Shown here piece by piece: positions 1 through 5,833 of a stretch of 15,229 nucleotides of DNA. The DNA is from Actinomycetes bacterium. Its GTDB lineage: Bacteria > Actinomycetota > Actinomycetes > Mycobacteriales > Micromonosporaceae. The position numbers and the translations under genes are program-made. How positions within the stretch are numbered: the stretch's first letter is position 1; the number at the start of each line of letters is the position of its first letter. The stretch spans positions 1 through 15,229 of the forward strand of contig JAEZGP010000744.1 in NCBI GenBank assembly GCA_023437285.1, read 5' to 3'. Under the pieces are notes generated by a model. The model was not told the DNA's origin, ran no database searches, and saw nothing but the letters and a program-made list of their open reading frames with translations.

Positions 1-11
1 CGCCCCGCCCG

Positions 12-38
12 CCCCCCCCCCCCCCCCCCCCCCCCCCC
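12..38. repeat. 27-base poly-C run
   Basis: An uninterrupted run of 27 cytosines lies within a C-only stretch broken by single G or A bases (positions 1-43). No gene is associated with it. It sits at the edge of the window. It may be a real homopolymer, or an assembly or base-calling artefact at a contig end. Confidence 0.9.
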
Positions 39-40
39 AC

Positions 41-460
41 CCCTGCAAGCGGGCCGCTTCGCCCAATGTGCACATAGGGCGGCTCGCGACCTCTACCGCT
101 TCGCCATATGTGACCATGTGGCGACCACGACCTATGCTGCCTCACCTTATGCGTTCATATGGCGACCCGGGAGGCCGCCCGCTCCGCCCTTTGTGCACAT
201 ATGGCGACCCGGGAGGCCCCCCGCTCCGCCCTTTGTGCACATAGGGCGACCCGGGAGGCCCCCCGCTCCACCGTTTGTGCACATAGGGCGGCCCGGGATA
301 CCGCCTACTCCGCCCTTTGTGCGCATATGGCGACCGGAGAGGCCACCCGCTCCGCCCTTTGTGCGCAGAAGGCGACCCGGAACGCTGCCGCTCCACCCTT
401 TGCGCACATACGCGAACCGGGACACCGCCCGTCCACCCTTTGTGCGCATATGGCCTAGCG
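41..460. repeat. Tandem array of about 42-bp units, non-coding
   Basis: Well-conserved units begin with CATATGGCGACCCGGGAGGC and end with GCCCTTTGTGCA. They start at 156, 198, 240, 282, 324, 366 and 407, and the next copy breaks off after 447. More degenerate units start at 73 and 115, with a partial one at 41-72. Spacing is 42 bp for most units, but 41 for the units at 115 and 366 and 40 for the one at 407, so no reading frame is kept. Units abut with no unique spacer, which excludes CRISPR. Each unit carries short palindromes (TGTGCACA, CATATG, CCCGGG), several altered in individual copies. The open frames across the array are proline-rich translations of the repeat without a ribosome binding site. 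Function is unknown. Confidence 0.85.
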
Positions 461-493
461 TTCCTGCCGCAGCCAGCGGATCGTGGCAGCGCG

Positions 494-526
494 ACTGCGT
501 GTGCAGCCTCATGCGGCGCACGCAGT
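494..526. other. Inverted repeat, 11-bp stem
   Basis: ACTGCGTGTGC at 494-504 pairs with GCGGCACG-type sequence at 516-526 (perfect outer 8 bp, ACTGCGTG with CACGCAGT). The loop is 11 bases. The single imperfect pair (502/518) is U-G in a plus-strand RNA and A-C in a minus-strand RNA. Confidence 0.5.
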
Positions 527-606
527 GCACACACCAGCCGCGCCGGGCACGGGATGTGGCGTCATGGCAGGTACCTACGCCGAGCAGGACACCACGTCCC
601 CTGCAA

Positions 607-648
607 CCAGCGACCGCCCGGTCCCCTACAGGATCGGGCGGTCGCTGG
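607..648 (-). terminator. Perfect 14-bp stem, probable nrdJ terminator
   Basis: CCAGCGACCGCCCG at 607-620 is the exact reverse complement of 635-648, with a 14-base loop. The hairpin lies about 107 bp beyond the nrdJ stop codon. No U tract follows on either strand, as is common for actinobacterial terminators. The structure is directly visible; its role as a terminator of the minus-strand transcript is inferred. It could also act on plus-strand transcription. Confidence 0.6.
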
Positions 649-661
649 CGTTCTGCCGCCG

Positions 662-690
662 GCCGTGGCACGCGGCTCGCCTGTCACGGC
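662..690. other. Inverted repeat, 9-bp stem
   Basis: GCCGTGGCA at 662-670 pairs with TGTCACGGC at 682-690, with one G-U pair in the plus-strand reading. It lies about 66 bp past the nrdJ stop. It may be part of the transcript end together with the stronger stem at 607-648. Confidence 0.45.
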
Positions 691-755
691 TCGCTTGCTC
701 TAGCAGCTTTCACCGCACGAATACGGCATCGCAGCAGATGCAGTTCGGCCCAGTG

Positions 756-3608
756 TCAGCTGCAGCCGCTGGTGGAGCCGCAGCCCTCGCAGACGTAGCA
801 GCTGCCGGCGGGGCGCATCTTTGTGCCGCAGGTGAAGCAGAGCGGGGCGTCGGCCGCCTTGCCCTGCACCAGTTCCAGCAGTTCGGTCGAGCTGCCCGCC
901 GGGCGGGTCGGGCGGGCCTCCGCGACCTCGGCGGCCGGCTTCTCCGCCTTGTCGGCCTTGCTCTCGATCGGGGCGCTCGCGGCGTACTCGACGAGGTCGA
1001 ACTCCTCGCCCGCCGCCTCGGCGCGGGCCTGGGCGGCCCGCTCGGCGGAGGTGAAGATGCCCAGCTCGGCGCGGCGCTCGACCGGCAGGTAGTCCAGGGC
1101 GAGGCGGCGGAAGATGTAGTCCATCACCGAGGTCGCCATGCGCAGATCGGGGTCGTCGGTCATGCCGGCCGGCTCGAAGCGCATGTTGGTGAACTTCGCG
1201 ACGTACGTCTCCAGGGGTACCCCGTACTGCAGGCCGATGGAGATGGCCACCGAGAACGCGTCCATCACGCCGGCCAGGGTCGAACCCTGCTTGGACATCT
1301 TGAGGAAGACCTCGCCGAGCCCGTCGTCCGGGTACGACGACGCCGTCAGGTAACCCTCGGCACCCGCGACCGAGAACGACATGGTCTGGCTCGGGCGCTT
1401 CTTCGGCAGCCGCTTGCGCACCGGCCGGTACTCGATGACCTTTTCCGGCTCAACCGTGGTCTCAGCCTGCTGCGCCTTCAGACCCGGCTTGGCGTTCGAC
1501 AGCGGCTGGCCGACCTTGCAGTTGTCGCGGTAGATCGCCAGCGCCTTGAGGCCGAGCTTCCAACCCTCGAAGTAGATCTTCTCGACGTCCTCGACGGTCG
1601 CCGACTCCGGCATGTTCACCGTCTTGGAGATGGCGCCGGACAGGAACGGCTGCGTGGCCGCCATCATCCGCACGTGGCCCATCGGGGCGATGGCCCGCTC
1701 GCCCATGGCGCAGTCGAACACCGGGTAGTGCTCGGTCTTGAGGCCGGGGGCGTCGACGACGTGGCCGTGCTCGGCGATGTACTCGACGATCGCCTCGACC
1801 TGCTCCTCGGGGTACCCGAGGTGGCGCAGCGCCTGCGGGACCGTGCGGTTGACGATCTGCATCGACCCGCCGCCGACCAGCTTCTTGAACTTCACGAGCG
1901 CCAGGTCGGGCTCGATGCCGGTCGTGTCGCAGTCCATCATCAGGCCGATCGTGCCGGTCGGCGCGAGCAGGCTCGCCTGCGCGTTGCGCCAGCCGTTGCG
2001 CTCGCCCAGCTTGTTGCCGCGCTGCCACTGGGCGGCCGCTTCCTTGGTGATCGCGGCGGCCACCGGCGTGGTCGGCTTGAGGTCGTCGCTCGCCGCGGCG
2101 TGCTTGCGCATGACGCGCTTGTGCGCGTCCGCGTTGCGGGCGTACCCGTCGTACGCGCCGACGACGCCGGCCAGCTCGGCGGAGCGCCGGTACGCCGTAC
2201 CCGTCATGAGTGAGGTGATCGCGGCGGCGAGCACCCGGCCCTGCTCCGAGTCGTACGGCAGGCCGCTGGCCATGAGCAGGGCGCCCAGGTTGGCGTAGCC
2301 GATGCCGAGCTGGCGGTACGCGCGGGTACCCTCGCCGATCTTCTCGGTCGGGAAGTCGGCGAAGCAGATGGAGATGTCCATGGCCGTGATGACCAGCTCC
2401 ACCGCCTTGACGAACTTCTCGACCTCGAAGCCGCCGTCCTCGGTGCGGAACTTCATGAGGTTCAGCGACGCCAAATTGCACGAAGAATTATCTAATGACA
2501 TGTATTCACTGCATGGGTTAGATGCGGTGATACGTCCGGTTTCGGGGTTGGTGTGCCAGTCGTTGATGGTGTCGTCGTACTGGATGCCCGGGTCGGCGCA
2601 CTCCCAGGCGGCCTGGGCCATGGCGCGGAACAGCGACTTGGCGTCGACGGTGTCGATGACCCGGCCGTCGAGGCGGCCGAGCAGGTCGAACGTGCCGCCG
2701 CTCTCGACGGCGCGCATGAACTCGCCGTTGACGCGTACGGAGTTGTTGGCGTTCTGGTACTGCACGGAGACGATGTCGTCGCCGCCGAGGTCCATGTCGA
2801 AGCCCGCGTCACGCAGCGCGCGGATCTTGTTCTCTTCCTTGGCCTTCGTGGCGATGAACTCGGCGATGTCGGGGTGGTCGACGTCGAGGATGACCATCTT
2901 CGCGGCGCGCCGGGTGGCGCCACCGGACTTGATGGTGCCGGCGCTCGCGTCGGCGCCACGCATGAAGCTCACCGGGCCGGACGCGGTGCCGCCGGAGGAG
3001 AGCAGCTCCTTGGAGGCGCGGATGCGGCTCAGGTTGACCCCGGCACCCGACCCGCCCTGGAAGATCAGCCCCTCCTCCTTGTACCAGTCGAGGATCGAGT
3101 CCATCGAGTCGTCGACCGACAGGATGAAGCAGGCGCTGACCTGCTGCTTGGACGAGGTGCCGACGTTGAACCAGACCGGCGAGTTGAAGCTGAACACCTG
3201 GTGCAGCAGCATCCAGGTCAGCTCGTGCTCGAACAGTTCGGCGTCGGCCCCGCTCGCGAAGTAGCCGTGCTCCTCGCCGGCGCGCCGGTAGGTCCCGACA
3301 ACCCGGTCGATGAGCTGGCGCAGGCTCCATTCCCGCTCCGGGGTGCTCACCGCCCCCCGGAAGTACTTCGTCGTCACGATGTTGGCGGCGTTGACGCTCC
3401 AGAAGTCGGGGAACTCAACGCCCCGCTGCTCGAAGTTGATCGATCCGTCCCGCCAGTTCGTCATGACGACGTCGCGGCGCTCCCAGGTGACCTCGTCGTA
3501 CGGGTGGACGCCCTCGGTCGTCCACACCCGTTCGATCCGCAGCCCCGCCGGCGTGCGTCCACGGCCCTTTTCCGCCCCCACGGCGCGTGTCATCTGCCCT
3601 GCCCCCAC
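756..3608 (-). CDS. nrdJ: Adenosylcobalamin-dependent (class II) ribonucleotide reductase
   Basis: This 950-residue enzyme reduces ribonucleotides to deoxyribonucleotides in the cytoplasm, using an adenosylcobalamin-derived thiyl radical. The N-terminal catalytic core is typical of actinobacterial NrdJ. The first redox cysteine is Cys160 (SACFI). The radical motif SNPCSE carries Cys366 and Glu368, and the second redox cysteine is Cys377, 11 residues later as in the class II family. The C-terminus is cysteine-rich (924, 927, 937, 940, 943, 949), a zinc-ribbon or redox-relay tail. The GTG start at 3608 is chosen because AGGAGG (3618-3623) precedes it by 9 nt; an in-frame ATG at 3593 is the alternative. 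nrdR lies 46 bp upstream in the same direction, so the two are probably one operon under NrdR. Odd: codons 362-379 around the active site are AT-rich and include a TTA. No intein interrupts the gene. Confidence 0.97.
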   Translation of the reverse strand: MGAGQMTRAVGAEKGRGRTPAGLRIERVWTTEGVHPYDEVTWERRDVVMTNWRDGSINFEQRGVEFPDFWSVNAANIVTTKYFRGAVSTPEREWSLRQLIDRVVGTYRRAGEEHGYFASGADAELFEHELTWMLLHQVFSFNSPVWFNVGTSSKQQVSACFILSVDDSMDSILDWYKEEGLIFQGGSGAGVNLSRIRASKELLSSGGTASGPVSFMRGADASAGTIKSGGATRRAAKMVILDVDHPDIAEFIATKAKEENKIRALRDAGFDMDLGGDDIVSVQYQNANNSVRVNGEFMRAVESGGTFDLLGRLDGRVIDTVDAKSLFRAMAQAAWECADPGIQYDDTINDWHTNPETGRITASNPCSEYMSLDNSSCNLASLNLMKFRTEDGGFEVEKFVKAVELVITAMDISICFADFPTEKIGEGTRAYRQLGIGYANLGALLMASGLPYDSEQGRVLAAAITSLMTGTAYRRSAELAGVVGAYDGYARNADAHKRVMRKHAAASDDLKPTTPVAAAITKEAAAQWQRGNKLGERNGWRNAQASLLAPTGTIGLMMDCDTTGIEPDLALVKFKKLVGGGSMQIVNRTVPQALRHLGYPEEQVEAIVEYIAEHGHVVDAPGLKTEHYPVFDCAMGERAIAPMGHVRMMAATQPFLSGAISKTVNMPESATVEDVEKIYFEGWKLGLKALAIYRDNCKVGQPLSNAKPGLKAQQAETTVEPEKVIEYRPVRKRLPKKRPSQTMSFSVAGAEGYLTASSYPDDGLGEVFLKMSKQGSTLAGVMDAFSVAISIGLQYGVPLETYVAKFTNMRFEPAGMTDDPDLRMATSVMDYIFRRLALDYLPVERRAELGIFTSAERAAQARAEAAGEEFDLVEYAASAPIESKADKAEKPAAEVAEARPTRPAGSSTELLELVQGKAADAPLCFTCGTKMRPAGSCYVCEGCGSTSGCS
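2472..2525 (-). other. Low-GC, rare-codon island over the NrdJ radical-cysteine motif
   Basis: Codons 362-379 encode A-S-N-P-C-S-E-Y-M-S-L-D-N-S-S-C-N-L. They use GCA, TCT, CCA, AGT, GAA, TCA, TTA, GAT, AAT, TCT, AAT and TTG, whereas flanking codons almost all end in G or C. GC in these 54 bp is 20/54 (about 37%). The protein sequence remains a normal class II active site, so only the DNA is unusual. Confidence 0.9.
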
Positions 3609-3617
3609 ATGTTTTGT

Positions 3618-3642
3618 CCTCCTGGCGGCGACCGCCGCCAGG
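3618..3642 (-). promoter_or_regulatory. nrdJ Shine-Dalgarno overlapped by a 9-bp hairpin
   Basis: In the nrdR-nrdJ gap, CCTGGCGGC (3621-3629) and GCCGCCAGG (3634-3642) form a perfect 9-bp stem with a 4-base loop. The AGGAGG ribosome site of nrdJ occupies 3618-3623 on the minus strand, so half of it is in the stem. This could limit nrdJ translation or protect a processed mRNA end; the effect is inferred. Confidence 0.6.
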
Positions 3643-3654
3643 GTCGTCTTCCAG

Positions 3655-4113
3655 TTATCCCGCCGAGCCGGGCTCGGTTCGCAAAGATTTGATCTCGCGC
3701 TCGAAGTCGTCGAGCGACTCGAATGCGCGATAGACGCTCGCGAAGCGCAGGTACGCCACCTCGTCGAGCTCGCGCAGCGGCCCGAGGATCGCCAGGCCCA
3801 CGTCGTGGCTGGGCACCTCGGCGGCGCCCCGGGCCCGGATCGTCTCTTCCACCCGTTGGGCCAGCAGCGCGATCGCGTCCTCGTCGACCGGGCGCCCCTG
3901 GCACGCCTTGCGGACGCCGGAGGAGATCTTGGCCCGGCTGAACGGCTCGGTGACCCCGCTGCGCTTGACCACGGCGAGCACCGCCTCCTCCACCGTAGTG
4001 AACCGCTTGCCGCACTCGGGGCAGGAACGGCGACGGCGGATCAGCGCGCCGTCGTCGGCCTCGCGGGAGTCGACCACGCGGGAGTCCGGGTGCCGGCAGT
4101 ACGGGCAACGCAT
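3655..4113 (-). CDS. nrdR: Transcriptional repressor NrdR
   Basis: NrdR is the ATP/dATP-sensing repressor of ribonucleotide reductase genes. The 152-residue product has the usual family length. It starts MRCPYC, with a zinc ribbon (Cys3, Cys6, Cys31, Cys34), an arginine run at 26-29, and an ATP-cone domain at about 49-139 ([16 protein letters not shown] onward). The frame is open further upstream, but ATG at 4113 is chosen because the family begins at the zinc ribbon and the upstream extension resembles no known protein. Only a weak GGGGTG precedes it. nrdJ follows after 46 bp, matching the nrdR-nrdJ operon of Actinobacteria. Two NrdR-box-like sites upstream suggest autoregulation. Confidence 0.97.
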   Translation of the reverse strand: MRCPYCRHPDSRVVDSREADDGALIRRRRSCPECGKRFTTVEEAVLAVVKRSGVTEPFSRAKISSGVRKACQGRPVDEDAIALLAQRVEETIRARGAAEVPSHDVGLAILGPLRELDEVAYLRFASVYRAFESLDDFEREIKSLRTEPGSAG

Positions 4114-4245
4114 GACAAAGCACCCCATTTCCGAGCATGACGACTCGCCGTTGTCGCCGCGGGTATCCGCGCCGGCACCGGTCGTGCGAACGAGTTCACT
4201 ACGTAGCCACCCATTACCTCTGGGTAGCGATGTCGGGTCCGTCAT

Positions 4246-4261
4246 CCACAACCTGTGGGCA
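4246..4261. promoter_or_regulatory. NrdR box, proximal (degenerate)
   Basis: CCACAACCTGTGGGCA keeps several invariant positions of the 16-bp NrdR consensus (acaCwAtATaTwGtgt) and has a CCACA/TGTGG dyad. Its centre is 32 bp from the second box, the spacing typical of NrdR box pairs. It matches less well than the distal box. Confidence 0.55.
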
Positions 4262-4277
4262 ACTGACACCGATGTAA

Positions 4278-4293
4278 CTACTACATCTAGGGG
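4278..4293. promoter_or_regulatory. NrdR box, distal
   Basis: The core CTACATCTAG at 4281-4290 fits every strongly conserved position of the NrdR core CwAtATaTwG. Together with 4246-4261 it forms a phased pair about 120-180 bp upstream of the nrdR start codon. An overlapping dyad, GATGTA-N5-TACATC, spans 4271-4287. Confidence 0.7.
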
Positions 4294-4384
4294 TTGACCG
4301 TACGCCCTCCGGTGACCGATCGGCAAGCCGAACCCGCCAAGTCAGCTGGGCGTGTCGCGGCCCGTAGGGAACATACCGCTTGAA

Positions 4385-4687
4385 CTACCGCATAACCGGT
4401 AGCCGCAGCTGCTGTCCCGGCTGCACCGTGTAATCGTCGATGCCGTTGAGCTCGCGGATCGCGTTGACCGCGACCCACGGATCGCGTCCCGGCAGCTCCC
4501 GGGCCGCGACCCGCCACAGCGTGTCGCCCGGCCGCACGACCGCGACGGGCGCCTCGCCCACCGGCGCGGCGGCCTCGCCCGTGGTGGCGACCACCACCGC
4601 GCCGAGCGTCGTGGTCAGCACCATCAGAAAGACAAGGACGACGATGCGTCCGCGTCGCGTCAGCCGAAGACCTCCGGCGTGTCCCAT
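4385..4687 (-). CDS. LysM-domain membrane protein, chiZ/divS-like position
   Basis: This 100-residue protein has a basic N-terminus, one membrane segment (about 15-35), a short Ala/Pro/Val linker and a single LysM peptidoglycan-binding domain (about 49-97; the VVRPGDTLWRVA start and PGQQLRLP end are typical). It is expected to be membrane-anchored with LysM outside. GAGGGAG at 4693-4699 lies 5 nt before the ATG. It is divergent from lexA and upstream of nrdR, the same position as M. tuberculosis Rv2719c (ChiZ) and C. glutamicum divS, both damage-induced cell-division inhibitors. Two LexA boxes lie 25-56 bp upstream of the start. A role in SOS division arrest is inferred from position and domain; these proteins are poorly conserved in sequence. 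Confidence 0.85.
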   Translation of the reverse strand: MGHAGGLRLTRRGRIVVLVFLMVLTTTLGAVVVATTGEAAAPVGEAPVAVVRPGDTLWRVAARELPGRDPWVAVNAIRELNGIDDYTVQPGQQLRLPVMR

Positions 4688-4711
4688 GGGAACTCCCTCG
4701 CCAGGGTGGAA

Positions 4712-4727
4712 CCGAACAGAGGTTCGA
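4712..4727. promoter_or_regulatory. LexA (SOS) box 1, LysM-gene side
   Basis: CCGAACAGAGGTTCGA matches the actinobacterial SOS box TCGAACnnnnGTTCGA at all positions but the first. It starts 25 bp upstream of the LysM gene start codon, where bound LexA would block transcription. Confidence 0.85.
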
Positions 4728-4743
4728 TCGAACCCCCGTACGA
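4728..4743. promoter_or_regulatory. LexA (SOS) box 2, abutting box 1
   Basis: TCGAACCCCCGTACGA has one mismatch to TCGAACnnnnGTTCGA and directly adjoins box 1. The junction forms a perfect 14-bp palindrome (GGTTCGATCGAACC, 4721-4734). It may be a second operator or a by-product of the overlapping half-sites. Confidence 0.6.
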
Positions 4744-4817
4744 AGTTCTACCACTGGATCAAGGTCGCGTCGAGCACGACGGCACACATGTTCGACGCCA
4801 CGCCGGCGACACGCCGG

Positions 4818-4833
4818 TCGAACAGCTGTTTGA
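4818..4833. promoter_or_regulatory. LexA (SOS) box 3, lexA operator
   Basis: TCGAACAGCTGTTTGA has one mismatch to the SOS consensus. Its 3' end overlaps the -35 element of the lexA promoter, the classical arrangement for autorepression. Confidence 0.85.
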
Positions 4834-4858
4834 AAATCGGGCACATGGGCGTTACGGT
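4830..4858 (+). promoter_or_regulatory. lexA promoter
   Basis: The -35 element TTGAAA (4830-4835) and the -10 element TACGGT (4853-4858) are separated by 17 bp, close to the primary sigma-factor consensus. Transcription would begin near 4865, leaving a leader of about 160 nt before the lexA GTG. Confidence 0.7.
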
Positions 4859-4877
4859 CAGAGTCCAGCACGATTGC

Positions 4878-4909
4878 GGTGCGGCGCATCGCTTTCCGCC
4901 CGCCGCACC
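4878..4909 (+). other. Hairpin in the lexA leader
   Basis: GGTGCGGCG (4878-4886) and CGCCGCACC (4901-4909) form a perfect 9-bp stem with a 14-base loop. A smaller stem, GTGGCC/GGCCAC, sits at 4962-4978. Both fall inside the predicted lexA 5' leader. Any regulatory effect is unknown. Confidence 0.5.
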
Positions 4910-5023
4910 AGTAACAACGCCACAGCAGTAACGACAGCGCCATCACATAACACACACAGCGGTGGCCAAGCCGGCCACGGCCGGAGCCGGCGACGGCACC
5001 GGCGAAACTGAGGGAGGACGGAC

Positions 5024-5755
5024 GTGTCAACCGAAGACCGGGAGCGGCAGTCGAAGCGGGGCGGCGCCACCCGCCGCGGCGGCGACCTGCGTGCGGTGGA
5101 GGCGGTGTCCAACCCGAACCCGGAGACCTTCGCGCCCGACCTCACCGACCGCCAACGGCGGATTCTGGAGTACATGCGCGAGATCGTGAGCCAGCGGGGC
5201 TACCCGCCGACCGTTCGCGAGATCGGCGAGGCCGTCGGGCTCGTCTCCCCGTCCAGCGTGGCCTACCAGTTGGGCGTGCTGGAGAAGAAGGGCTACCTGC
5301 GCAAGGATCCCAACCGCCCGCGCGCCGTGGACGTCCGCACGCCGGTCCAGGTGATCGAGGACGACCTGCGTAACCGGCCGCGGCCGGCCTACGTCCCGGT
5401 CGTCGGCCGCATCGCCGCCGGTGGGCCCATCCTGGCCGAGCAGTCCATTGAGGACATCTTCCCGCTCCCCCGGGAACTGGTCGGCGAGGGCACCCTCTTC
5501 CTGCTCCAGGTCAAGGGCGACTCGATGCTCGACGCGGCGATCTGCGACGGCGACTGGGTCGTGGTGCGCCAGCAGCAGACCGCCGACGGCGGCGACATCG
5601 TGGCCGCCATGCTCGACGGCGAGGCGACCGTGAAGACGTTCCGCCGCCGCGACGGCCACGTGTGGCTCATGCCGCAGAACCCCGCGTTCGAGCCAATCCT
5701 CGGCGACGAGGCGGCCATTCTCGGCAAGGTGGTCGCGGTCCTGCGCCGCATCTGA
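5024..5755 (+). CDS. lexA: SOS-response repressor and self-cleaving peptidase LexA
   Basis: LexA represses DNA-damage genes and cleaves itself when RecA filaments form. The 243-residue protein has a winged helix-turn-helix at about 40-105 ([12 protein letters not shown], then PPTVREIG) and a C-terminal S24 peptidase domain. The cleavage bond is Ala132-Gly133 (VGRIAAGGP). The catalytic pair is Ser167 (GDSM) and Lys204 (ATVK), 37 residues apart as in E. coli LexA. The 40-residue N-terminal extension rich in Arg/Gly/Glu is common in actinobacterial LexA. The GTG start follows GGAGG (5013-5017) by 6 nt. A LexA box overlaps its promoter, so it should be autorepressed, and a terminator follows directly. 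Confidence 0.98.
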   Translation: MSTEDRERQSKRGGATRRGGDLRAVEAVSNPNPETFAPDLTDRQRRILEYMREIVSQRGYPPTVREIGEAVGLVSPSSVAYQLGVLEKKGYLRKDPNRPRAVDVRTPVQVIEDDLRNRPRPAYVPVVGRIAAGGPILAEQSIEDIFPLPRELVGEGTLFLLQVKGDSMLDAAICDGDWVVVRQQQTADGGDIVAAMLDGEATVKTFRRRDGHVWLMPQNPAFEPILGDEAAILGKVVAVLRRI

Positions 5756-5760
5756 TCTCG

Positions 5761-5803
5761 ACGACGAAGGGCGCCCACCGCTGCGGTGCGCGCCCTGCGT
5801 CGT
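5761..5803. terminator. Strong hairpin terminator between convergent genes
   Basis: ACGACG/CGTCGT, AGGGCGC/GCGCCCT and CACCG/CGGTG stack into one stem of 18 base pairs with two single mismatches and a 3-base loop. It begins 6 bp after the lexA stop, is followed by a T-rich tail on the plus strand (CTGTCGTTCTTC), and lies 30 bp from the stop of the opposing gene. It can serve both directions. Confidence 0.85.
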
Positions 5804-5833
5804 CTGTCGTTCTTCTCGTATGTCGTTGGGCGG

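Larger units (their letters stand above)
461..755. other. Gene-free, hairpin-rich stretch downstream of nrdJ
   Basis: No coding region with credible start, codon use or homology was seen between the tandem array and the nrdJ stop codon. The stretch holds at least three inverted repeats (494-526, 607-648, 662-690). It most likely contains the 3' end and terminator of the nrdR-nrdJ transcript. A small plus-strand RNA is possible but unproven. Confidence 0.6.

Noticed and set aside
41..460. CRISPR array
   Set aside because: Units abut directly with no unique spacers, unit length is irregular, and no cas gene is present.
118..798. Long proline/arginine-rich open frames across the tandem array on both strands
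   Set aside because: They are translations of the 42-bp repeat. 40- and 41-bp units break the periodic frame, no ribosome site precedes them, and several frames are open at once, as expected for high-GC repeats.
2472..2525. An intein within nrdJ
   Set aside because: The reading frame passes from SNPC to SEYM without insertion, and no splicing-domain sequence is present. Only a possible footprint is proposed.
2302..3264. Plus-strand frames over nrdJ and similar shadow frames over hflX, lexA and the FG-GAP gene
   Set aside because: They are opposite or shifted frames of well-supported genes, with atypical composition and no recognisable domains.
4114..4245. Cobalamin riboswitch ahead of the B12-dependent reductase operon
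   Set aside because: I found no B12-box-like sequence or characteristic multi-stem layout in the nrdR leader.
4114..4326. N-terminal extension of NrdR to 223 residues
   Set aside because: The extra 71 residues cover the predicted NrdR boxes and leader. The family starts at the MRCPYC zinc ribbon.
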